Of a stretch of DNA of 64,000 nt, positions 55,684-64,000 are shown one piece after another. The notes beneath the pieces were generated by a model. That model was not told where the DNA came from and searched no databases. It was given only the letters and a program-made list of their open reading frames with translations. The DNA comes from Caenorhabditis remanei (taxonomy: Eukaryota > Nematoda > Chromadorea > Rhabditida > Rhabditidae). How positions within the stretch are numbered: the first letter of the stretch is position 1; every line of letters begins with the position of its first letter. Where the stretch lies: contig NC_071329.1 in assembly GCF_010183535.1 (NCBI RefSeq), positions 16,072,879-16,136,878 on the forward strand. Direction: 5' to 3'. Made by a program: the position numbers and the translations under genes.

Positions 55684-56920
55684 ATGTATGGTCGGTCTAT
55701 ACACTCCGGAAACTGCTCAGAACTAATTTCCTCCATTCTTGTGACTAGAAAAATTTCCCTCATGTTCGCTATATCCTGTCTAAGAAAACAAACCATTCTC
55801 GTATTCTTTTTTGTATCTTTCTCATTTCAGAATAATGGCTATTCGTTTTTACGAGCAATTTTTCGTAACATTGATTACTTTCTCGGTGAGTTAAAAAACA
55901 GTGTTTGGAAATGAGTTTTTGTTTTTCCTACAGATTTCTTTAACGGGAGTTCTCATCAATATCATTGTGCTCCTTGCAATCAAAAAATCCAACTCGATGA
56001 GTGGCTCATTCGGAATTATCACGAAAAATCAGGTTGTCTGTAATATTATTATGTGTCTTATATTTTTATTAGTGATTACAATTAAGGTATAGCAAATCCC
56101 CTTTTTCCTACATTTTTCCTTTCCAGCTCTTTTCCACCCCTCATCGCCCACTCCCACTATTTTGGAACTGTTATTATGAGTGTCTATGAAATATCCAATT
56201 TATCTCATTTCCTGATTTCACTCAACAGATTCTGCCTGCTATACATGCCTCATTATTATGAAAGAGTATTCAGCAACTCTAAAACTGTTCTGTGGAGAAA
56301 CATGCTATGGATCTCAGCTATTTTGTTTTGTGTCTATTTTTATGAAGTGGTGGACTGTAATTACTCGTACGATCCTCCCTCATGGACTTTCGAATTAGAA
56401 ACTACAGAATTATGTAATCAAGTCTCTTGGTACACGGACTTTGTCTTCAATACTATAATAATCATTGTCACTTTATTTTTAAACCTAATGGCTGCCAAGG
56501 AAGGAAGAAAACAATCAAGAAATCTTGTCGATGCAGCTGGTTTACAACTTTCGGAAGTTCAGCGACAAAGAGAATGGAATTTTGTGAAGCAGACCTGTTT
56601 TCTAGGACTATCGATGGTCTTCAGTCAATTTTCATTTTATGTCGTAGCGCCTATAATAAGTGAAGAGTCTACAATACTTCTGTTTTTTGTTTCGACTCTC
56701 TGGCCGTTTAGTTCTGCAGCAGAAGGGTAAGTTGGATGTTATATAATACATCGCCCCAACTGAAACTTTTTTCATTTCAGAGGAATAATTCTAGCTTCAA
56801 ATAAAGAACTGAGATCTGTTTACAAGAGAAGTGAGTTGATTTTTCTGATTTAATGTTTAAATTGCTAACTGTTTTCAGCGTCTACTGTTGCGCCAGGATG
56901 ACACAACTATTAAATATTGG
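55684..56920. repeat. left arm of the inverted srx duplication
   Basis: Inverted similarity to 59155-60405, covering the 5' flank, all five srx exons, the introns and a short 3' stretch. The 2.2-kb spacer holds the lectin gene. Confidence 0.8.
55835..56901 (+). pseudogene. srx-type chemoreceptor, frameshifted copy
   Basis: Exon equivalents: 55835-55885, 55934-56086, 56127-56726, 56781-56830, 56879-56901. The product is of the nematode Srx class: TGVLINIIVLLAIKKS (TM1), SFGIITKNQVVCNIIMC (TM2), SHFLISLNRFCLLYMP (TM3 and DRY-like position), RREWNF-type loop and SMVFSQFSFYVVAP (TM6). Exon 2 is 8 bp shorter than in the inverted copy, losing CTTTTCCA or an equivalent just before the splice site. 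This shifts the frame into exon 3, where the natural frame stays open for 199 codons. No other donor restores the phase, so I score it a pseudogene; a rescue by unusual splicing is possible. In exons 3-5 the frame is intact, in contrast to its partner. Confidence 0.75.
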
Positions 56921-57235
56921 ATATGAACGTTTACCTCTGGATGACGAATCAACGTAGCATCTTTTACGCCCGCATGAACACAAACCCAACAGAAAAAAAA
57001 CCAATATTTTCGTGATAGTTTGAAGTAATTCGAAAAAGTTAGGTTGAACACATTCAATTCATTTTTTAAAACTCCTTTCAAATGTATAATTTTGAAATCA
57101 TTTCTGATATTTTCAATTTCCCAATTTTCAAACTCAAACATCTAATTTCAGAGACAATGAAAACCCGCACATTCTCTCGTACTGGAAATGACAAATTTCC
57201 AAAAATGTCATCATCATCGTCATCGTCTCACTTCT

Positions 57236-57242
57236 CTTATCA
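57236..57242 (-). promoter_or_regulatory. GATA-type site
   Basis: CTTATCA, the reverse of TGATAAG, about 150 bp upstream of the lectin ATG. TGATAAG-type sites are the known binding motif of the intestinal ELT-2 GATA factor in C. elegans. Confidence 0.5.
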
Positions 57243-57349
57243 ACTATACTATATTGAAAGTGATGCTATTACCCCTATTTTCTTCTTATCTTTACCGCTT
57301 TTTCTTGTTTTATTAATTTTATTATTTTCGGCCCCCCTCATGCAACTAC

Positions 57350-57382
57350 TATATAAACCCACAAGGAGAGTGCATTGATAAG
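57350..57382 (+). promoter_or_regulatory. TATA box and second GATA site of the lectin gene
   Basis: TATATAAA at 57350-57357 and TGATAAG at 57376-57382 lie within 45 bp of the ATG. This compact arrangement fits a highly expressed intestinal gene. Confidence 0.5.
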
Positions 57383-57390
57383 AGTCGAAA

Positions 57391-58837
57391 ATGATATCAA
57401 AATCAGTTTCTATTTTTCTTCTTCTCGCCTTATTCTCTATAAAATATTCAGCAGGGCAGTCATGTCCCACTGGATTCCAGCTGGTCAATCAGAATAAATG
57501 TTTGAGAGTTTTTGCTCAGAAGCTGAAACATTTGGAGGCAGAAACGGACTGTTCGTATCTTGGAGGAACACTGGTTACTATCAAAACTGCTATTGTAAGT
57601 TTGACACTTTTTGAATTTTCTAACTACGGAACTTCAGGACAACCGTGTCATCGCCAATATTGCCGCTAACGCCGGCGCTTCTTCGATCTGGATCGGAATT
57701 TTCTGTTTCGCTACTGGAAACACCACCACCTGCTATCCCGATGATAACTCTGGAGAGCTGACTTACAACAGCTTTGCCTCTGGAAATCCAGCTGTGACAG
57801 GAAATGGAGGGTGTGTCTACATGCAGACATCCGGAAAAACTTCTGGGCAGTGGTTGAGTGCACCGTGTGCAGTGGTCGGAATGCCATTCGTTTGTGAGGT
57901 TCCGATGACTGTTGCTGGTTAGTTTATTGGCCCCGAGTCATGAGAAACTAGTTTCTTTGTTTCAGACCCAACTTGCTCCCACAATTACAACGGCTACTGT
58001 TACACTGGATCCACTGAAATGCACCTAGCCACTATCAACACTACATATGACAGAGCACAAAGTATCTGTCAGTCCAAAAACTCCGATTTGGTCTCCATTC
58101 ACTCGAAACAAGAGCTGGATTTCATTAGAGCCATCTACAGAAACTCTGGGATTCAACAAATCTTTGTGGGAGCTCAGGCGTTCCTTCCGGACACTTTCGA
58201 CTGGTCCGATGGGTCTAATTGGAATTTCGATTACACTGATCCACTGGCCACTTCTAAGGGAAACTGTCTTGTGATGGATTTATCGGACCGCCCAAATAAT
58301 GGAATGTGGTCACAAACTGATTGTCAGAATGTCAACTTCTTTTTGTGTAAGAGGAAGATTGGGGATGCTACAGTTGCTACTACGGTAGCAACTACGATAG
58401 CTGTCAATCCAAAGTTCAAGAGAGCTTCTAGAGGTACATAAGAGTAACTTTCATATCTACATAATTTTCTTTCATTTTTTCTAGCCGCCATCCGTAACGA
58501 ACTTCTCGACTTCTCCAACTGCAACTCAACTCTTGTCTTGGCTCCAGGAACCATTACATCTTTTGGATACCCCAACACCAAACCACCAATAACCACATGC
58601 ACCTGGAACATCGGTACCCTTGGACCATATCGAGTTGGAGTCTATTTCCCTGATTTCTCTGTCTACAACGCGGTCTACGTTTATGATGAGTATGGGAATA
58701 TTATCTCGAGTGTAACTGGCAACATGAGACCATACCAAGTGTTGGGAACTTCCAATGTGGTCACTATTACTCATGATTCGAGATTTGACGCTGCTTATAA
58801 TTATAATGGGTTCAGTGCCACTATTTTGCCGTACTAA
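57391..58837 (+). CDS. secreted C-type lectin-like protein, two CTLDs plus CUB-like domain
   Basis: Four exons: 57391-57594, 57638-57917, 57966-58433, 58485-58837; phases agree, 434 residues. A signal peptide covers residues 1-22 (IFLLLALFSIKYSAG). CTLD 1 is about 25-157 (CPTGFQLV, WIGIFCFATG, CVYMQTSG, FVCEV). CTLD 2 is about 164-292 (CYTGSTEMHLATINT, FDWSDGSNWNF, NGMWSQTDC, FFLCKRK). A Thr/Ala linker (ATVATTVATT) leads to a CUB-like domain (325-434; CTWNIG, YRVGVYFPDF). The calcium/sugar motif EPN is not visible in either CTLD, so carbohydrate binding is uncertain. This layout is typical of Caenorhabditis clec genes, many of them intestinal and pathogen-responsive. AATAAA follows at 58850-58855. 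The two flanking srx copies do not overlap it. Confidence 0.9.
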
Positions 58838-59154
58838 TCATTTTCTCGAAATAAACTTTTCATGCTCTTTGAAAATATCCATTAAATTTTAGACCTCTTG
58901 TCTGCAGCCACTTGTTATCTCTTTGTCTCTATCAATTCTGATAAAAGACCAAATATCCGGTTCTTAATCAGGTTGTCTTTGCGACTTCCATTGAGGTAAT
59001 ATGTTTTTATTTTTCCGATTTATTTTATTGACAGGTACAACAAAAGTAAAGTAATAGACATTCACTAAGAGATAGAGAAGAAGAGCAGAATAGGTTCATC
59101 AAGACTTATTTGAAGACCTTCGAAGTTGACTCGCCTTCGGGATGCAGAGGCTCT
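58838..59154. other. short interval between lectin and srx copy
   Basis: Only the lectin 3' end and unassigned AT-rich DNA. Confidence 0.5.
58850..58855 (+). terminator. polyadenylation signal of the lectin gene
   Basis: AATAAA 13 bp after the stop codon. Confidence 0.7.
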
Positions 59155-59176
59155 TAAACAATATCCAATAGTTCCG

Positions 59177-60261
59177 TCATCCTGGCGCAACAGTGGACAC
59201 TGAAAACAGTTAGCAATTTAAACATTAAATCAGAAAAATCAACTCACTTTTCTTGTAAACAGATCTCAGTTCTTTATTTGAAGCTAGAATTATTCCTCTG
59301 AAATAATACGAGTTGCACCTTTTGAGCGGTACTGTAGCATCAAACTTACCCTTCTGCTGCATGCTGGAATGCCCAGAGAGTCGCCACAAAAAACAAAAGT
59401 ATTGGATAGTGATCACTTACTACAGGCGCTACGACATAATATGAAAACTGACTGAAGATCATTGATAGTCCTTGAAAAAAAAGTCTGCTTCACAAAATTC
59501 CATTCTCTTCTTTGTTGAACTTTCGAAAGTTGTAAACCAGCTGCATTGATTAGCCTCCTTGATTGTCTTCTTCCTTCCTTGGCTGTCAACAAGTTAAGAA
59601 ATAATGTGACAATCATTACTGTAGTATTGAAGATAAAGTCCATGTACCAAGTGACTTGATTACATAGTTCTGTATTTTTAAACTCAAAAGTCCATGAGGG
59701 AGGATTGTACGAGAAATTACAATCTATAACTTCGTAAAAATAGACACAAAATATAATGGATGAGAGCCACAACATGTTTCTCCACAGAACAGTTTTAGAG
59801 TTGCTGAATACTCTCTCATAATAATGAGGCATGTATAGCAGGCAGAATCTGTTGAGTGAAATCAGGAAATGAGATAAATTTGATATTTCGTAGACACTCA
59901 TAACAGCAGTACCAAAATAGTGGGAGTGGGCGATGAGGAGTGGGAAAGAGCTGGAAAGGAAAAATGTAGGAAAAAGGGGATTTGCTATGCCTTATTTGTA
60001 ATGGAAAAGTCACTAATAAAAATATAAGGCACATAATAATATTACAAACTGCCTGATTTTTTGTGATAATCCCAAAGGAGCAACTCATTGATTTAGACTT
60101 TTTGATTGCAAGGAGCACGATGATATTAATGAGAACTCCGGTTACGGTAATCTGTAAACGCCAGTTTGAAAAACAAAACTGATTTCCAAAAAACTGTTTT
60201 TTTAACTCACCGAAAACGTAATCAATGACACGAAAAATTGCTCGTAACAACGAATAACCAT
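59177..60261 (-). pseudogene. srx-type chemoreceptor with a 1-bp frameshift
   Basis: Exons: 60261-60211, 60151-59991, 59950-59350, 59297-59248, 59199-59177. Product features are as in the inverted copy, including TGVLINIIVLLAIKKS, the intact FLLVTFPLQI missing from the partner, SHFLISLNRFCLLYMP and FSQFSYYVVAP. Exon 3 is one base longer than its partner: an A-run of eight (59475-59482) shifts the frame after VKQT, while the shifted frame then reads the remaining TM6-TM7 sequence. The intron after exon 2 starts with GC (AAATAAG|GCATAG), where the partner has GT. A homopolymer error in the assembly could explain the frameshift; then this would be the intact gene of the pair. A 17-bp PAL-A end lies in intron 3. 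Confidence 0.75.
59318..59334. mobile_element. PAL-A end remnant
   Basis: CCTTTTGAGCGGTACTG sits in the third intron of the minus srx copy and is absent from the plus copy; it may be an excision footprint or an internal-deletion remnant. Confidence 0.5.
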
Positions 60262-60405
60262 TATTCTGAAATGAAAAATGTACAAATAAGAATACGAGAA
60301 AGATTTTGGTTTCTAAGACAGGATATAGCACACATGAGTGAAATTAGTATATTCACAAGAAAAGAGGAAATTAGTTCAGAGCAGTATCCGTAGTACCTAT
60401 CACCT

Positions 60406-60750
60406 GACTAGACCATAAAATGTGGTCGACATTGGTAGTATTCAAATGATATTTTATAGATCAACATAAAATAGAAAACTAGCTAAATCAGAGGAAACCT
60501 GGAGAGTCAGAAATAACCAATGTTGTTTTAGCAACCAAAAAGGAACAAGGTTTATTCTTAAAAATCGAGGAACAGTTATGTGGAAATTTAGAAAATTTAA
60601 TGACACGTGTTATTTTATTGAGCGTGTAATCGTCATGGTGACCGTGAACTTGGTAAACAATTTCCCTGTTCCAATTACATCATTTCTCTGAAAACAATAA
60701 AAATTCATTATTGTGGTTTATTCTAGCCAGAATATTGCGCTCTTGCCATC
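60406..60750. other. 5' flank of the WSN-like gene
   Basis: Nothing coding. TTTATTCTAG at about 60717-60726, 24 bp before the ATG, may be an SL acceptor or the end of an untranslated intron. Confidence 0.4.
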
Positions 60751-63700
60751 ATGGGACACCGTGGAAATCGCGATGAGAATCACTGGAAAAACAAAAATCG
60801 TATGAGAAGAATTAGAAGAGGTTTGCACCCGAAAAGTGGTAAGTTTTTTTTTTACTTCTGACATAGGTGAAATCAAACTTTGTTCTAGGTGCTATCAAGG
60901 ACAACTCGGACTCTACGTTCAACGAATCTGCTCTCGTCACTTCAAAGATGAGAGATGATGAGATTGCTGGTGGAACTGCTACGAAACCTATTCAACTGGT
61001 GCCTGAAAATGCTTCCAAAGAAGGTGAACGTGGAAAAGAAAATAATAAATCTGTAAATGGTTAGTTCTATTTGTGAAAATTGAGAAATTTCTATGAGACT
61101 GCTTCTGGTGATTCAAAAACTGACTCAAAAAAGCAAAAAATCCATTATTTTTCCCATGAATTTGTAGAGAATTTTAATTTTTAGATACTTCCGGAGAACA
61201 ACCAACCTCTGTTATCAAAAAGCCTGGTTTGACTGTTTTCAATAACGTATTGATGAAAGGAGATATGCGTGTTGCCAAAAATGTTTACGAAGATGTTCAT
61301 GTTAAGTCTACTCAAGATGGTGCGTTTTTGTGATCAACACAGCAGTGCGAGGCATAAGGTCGCCGAAACATGCTCCGTCGCACAACGGTTGGCACTATCC
61401 CAAAATAGAATTAGAATTCAAATTTAGCGTTTATTTATCATATCTTCCAATATAAACCGCGACGCGCACGCAACGCGTCTCGGAGAAGAAATTCAAATGC
61501 TTTCGTTGCGGACCTTACACCTCGTATCACTGTGGGTCTAGTAAAGAGGAACAAAAAAGATAAAAAGTCTACCAGATTTTTTTCTTGCTGATCAAGTACC
61601 AGGGTCATTGAAGATCAGTAAATTTTATTGTTGTTTGTTGTAATCCCCTAGATTACATAATTCATATTAACTCGCCCCAGCGTACATATATATTTATTTG
61701 TTTTTTGATTTTATTTTTTGATCTACCGGGTCCCCCTTCTTTGATCTATAAAGGGTGCGCGGCACCGCGCGCTCCTTTCTCTTCTTATTTTTCCTTCCTG
61801 ATAGTCAACCCCCGTTTCTGATTATTCCCCATTTTTATTCTATCTGATTATTCCCTCTCGTTCATCCACTCCCTCTAGTTGTATTCTCCCCTATATTCAG
61901 TCTTCTAATAAAGACTCTTCTACCATTCATTGTTATCCTTCTCATCCCACTCTCTCCGGATGACAGACACAACATTGTTGTATTTTTAAATCCAGCTACA
62001 GCATTAAGATTTGAAACGCTGAAATTTTTGCACACCAGCTTATTTTCTAACAGTCGCAAGATATAAAAACTTTTGATTTGCGTAAAAACCTGAAAATAGC
62101 TGACCAGATAATCAACAACGATTTAAATTTCTCACTTTTCTAGACGCCTCGAAGACTGAAATGAACGGAGTCGCTCTTGTCGATGATACATCTGGAGGTG
62201 ATGAGAATTCGAATAAAATTTCGCTTGAAGCTCTCCGTGTTAATATTGACCAAACTTCCTGGGAGAACAATGGATCAAGAAACAAACGCTCGCAACCTGA
62301 AAGTGTTTTAGGTATGATACCTTTTCATTTTTAGATTAAAATCTTATTTCCGTCTCTTTTTCAGATATTTCTATAGATAACTCTTTGATCATAGCAAGAT
62401 TGCTCAACGCGTTCGCAATCGAAGCTGCGTTGGCAAAAAATGATTTAACTGAAGCAGAAGTTGCCCGTGAAGCTCTTCAAATGAGCATTGACACCGACTT
62501 CGAGATGTTGGAAACGAAGAAAGTTGCGGAAGTAGTTGATGAAGTGAAGAGGTTCGCTGATGACGTATCCAAGAGATGTGGCGAAAGTGTGAAACCTTGC
62601 GAAGGAGTTGATATCATTGAGAATGAGTTCAAAGAGATGGAAAAATGGAGAACAATGCTCGCTCTGGATTATGGATCTATGTTTCAAGAAAATTCTCCTT
62701 TGTCGATTCTATGGAGAGTTAGAGACGTTTATTATCGAACTGTGGAGCAAAAAAATGCCATTGATACTATTATCTCGTGTTTCGCTAGCTATAAAGCAGA
62801 TCCTGCTTCAGCGGACCTCTCGTTTTTCTACAAATTTGCTCCTCTTCTTTCTAATTTGAAGAAAAATCCAGGTGTATTCAAAAATCCTCTTTCCGCTCAA
62901 GATCTCGATCTGTTGCAAAAAGACAAACTTTTGAAAAACATTGACGGGTTGATTGTTTTGAAAACAATTGCTGAAGAAATTGCAAACAGAAATTCTACTC
63001 TCATAGCAGCTCAGGAGAAGCAAAAAAGATTGGGCGCAGTAGCTCATGAGCTTTCTCAAAAGTATCCGAAAGAAGTCATCGAGAAAACAAAGGAAAAACT
63101 CAGAATTCTGACTCTTTATTCCTACTTTCCGTCGCTTCCGATAGATGCAAGAAACATTACTCATGGATTACCGAATGGTGCGACTGATATTGGTCAAGTC
63201 TTCAAAGAAACTAAATCTGACTTTGTAAAAAACTTCGTTTTAAAAGGATCATCGACAGAAGAGCTCAGCTACCCTCTGCTGTCTGCGCTTCACAAAAAGA
63301 TAGAGTCTTTGTCTACGAGTCTTCAGAGCGGATCAAATATGATCGTAGCTGAAAAAAGCATCGGAGCCATTTTAAGTGGAGCAACAGAAGATGTTAATGA
63401 AATGGTTGATATTGCAAAATCAACAAACTTCCTTCAAAATATCACTGTGTTCCAAGGACCAGCAAACATTGATTTGTGGATAGCCGAGAAGTCAGCGAGT
63501 GGTTCTATATTAGACTACGTCAAACCTTTTCTCGGAAAAATGAGTAACCTTTCACCCAACTTTTCAAGTTTCACTCAGTTTTTGGAAAAGATCAATTTTA
63601 AAAAGCCGGATATAGAATTGTTCTTCGATACCTTGAACTCGACCAACACCGATGAAATTGTTACTGAATTAAATACTATCAGTCAAAACATTGGCGTTCT

Positions 63701-64000
63701 TCTTCAAATGAAAGAAATGGCTAGCTGGATAAATAGCACTAAAATCGACACACTTTATCCTGAAGCAAAAACATGGTTCGAAACTTCTGGAGCAGCTGCC
63801 GCAATCAAAACTATTCAAACGAAGGACAACTCGAAAAAGTCTAAAAAGTCGAAAAGGGTCAAGAGAGCAGCACAACTAAACAAAAAGCTGAGTGGCTTGA
63901 AAGAACTTCAAAAGTTGTACCCAAACAACAAGTACTTTGTTCAAGTTCTGAAAACTAAGGAATATGTGAACGAATGGATGAACGAGCACAGGAAAATGAT
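60751..64000 (+). CDS. large WSN-domain-like nematode protein, 3' part outside window
   Basis: Exons 60751-60838, 60889-61059, 61185-61319, 62144-62311 and 62365 onward, open to the window end (about 732 residues). The N-terminal 187 residues are polar and low-complexity (MGHRGNRDENHWKNKNRMRR, later EGERGKENNKSVNG) with no signal peptide. At about 194-255 IIARLLNAFAIEAALAKND followed by AREALQM resembles the nematode WSN domain (family PF02206 in my recollection: L-A-R-x-x-N-A pattern). The rest is helical and Lys/Glu-rich with a basic patch (KKSKKSKRVKRAAQ) near residue 675. WSN proteins have no established function. Intron 3 (61320-62143) is inflated by an LTR-like insertion. The domain call is moderate; the gene itself is well supported by a 545-codon open exon. 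Confidence 0.7.
61330..61975. mobile_element. LTR-like insertion in intron 3
   Basis: About 650 bp of unlike composition with the layout of a solo LTR. It has a TATA box (CTATAAAGGGTGCGCGGC, about 61745), a GC-rich start region, then AATAAAGACTCTTC (about 61907) as a polyadenylation signal. The ends are not certain: TGTGATCAAC near 61330 and GACACAACA near 61975 are candidates without a clean target duplication. Confidence 0.5.

Larger units (their letters stand above)
59155..60405. repeat. right arm of the inverted srx duplication
   Basis: Inverted counterpart of 55684-56920; the similarity extends about 140 bp upstream of the srx start, to near 60405. Confidence 0.8.

Overview
This is a nematode genomic window, most likely Caenorhabditis. 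The evidence is short introns with TTTTCAG acceptors, likely spliced-leader acceptors directly before several ATGs, AT-rich DNA, and families expanded in that genus: MATH/BTB ('bath') proteins, GT11 fucosyltransferase-like enzymes, srx and Str-superfamily chemoreceptors, a CTLD-CTLD-CUB lectin, a WSN-type protein and a T-box factor. I cannot name the species. Gene models were built by hand from splice signals and reading phase, with paralogues as guides; none has transcript support.

Layout. 1-617 (-): start of a MATH(-BTB) gene that runs off the window. 618-8351: no gene, only palindromic MITEs and unassigned DNA. 8352-11035 (-): GT11-like enzyme, copy 1, nine exons. 13365-14693 (-): T-box factor, three exons. 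14694-19387: repeats, including a 2.2-kb long-terminal-inverted-repeat element and a TTCCGAC-rich element. 19388-19725 (+): truncated chemoreceptor. 20441-28867: a 338-bp MITE, then a 7.6-kb two-unit satellite (67-bp A and 42-bp B units) that resembles the inside of that MITE. 29305-30201 (+): unrecognised seven-exon four-TM protein. 31285-33375 and 34741-36662 (+): GT11-like copies 2 and 3, separated by a palindrome with repeat-array arms. 37203-38989 and 40720-42775 (-): two small BTB paralogues. 43366-47193: a three-level transposon nest. 48249-50655 (-): MATH-BTB gene with a low-complexity tail. 50656-55672: repeats, a purine-rich strand, a GC-rich LTR-like block and a second array-armed palindrome. 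55684-60405: an inverted duplication of an srx gene, each copy with a different frameshift, around a secreted lectin gene (57391-58837, +). 60751-64000 (+): start of a large WSN-like gene with an LTR-like insertion in intron 3.

The functional themes are environment-facing, fast-evolving families: BTB/MATH proteins (in general Cullin-3 adaptors), Golgi sugar transferases, chemoreceptors and a secreted lectin whose promoter carries two GATA sites. MITEs sit in introns of nearly every gene. The most unusual material is structural: the satellite that appears to have grown from a MITE, the transposon nest, the two array-armed palindromes, and the inverted srx pair.
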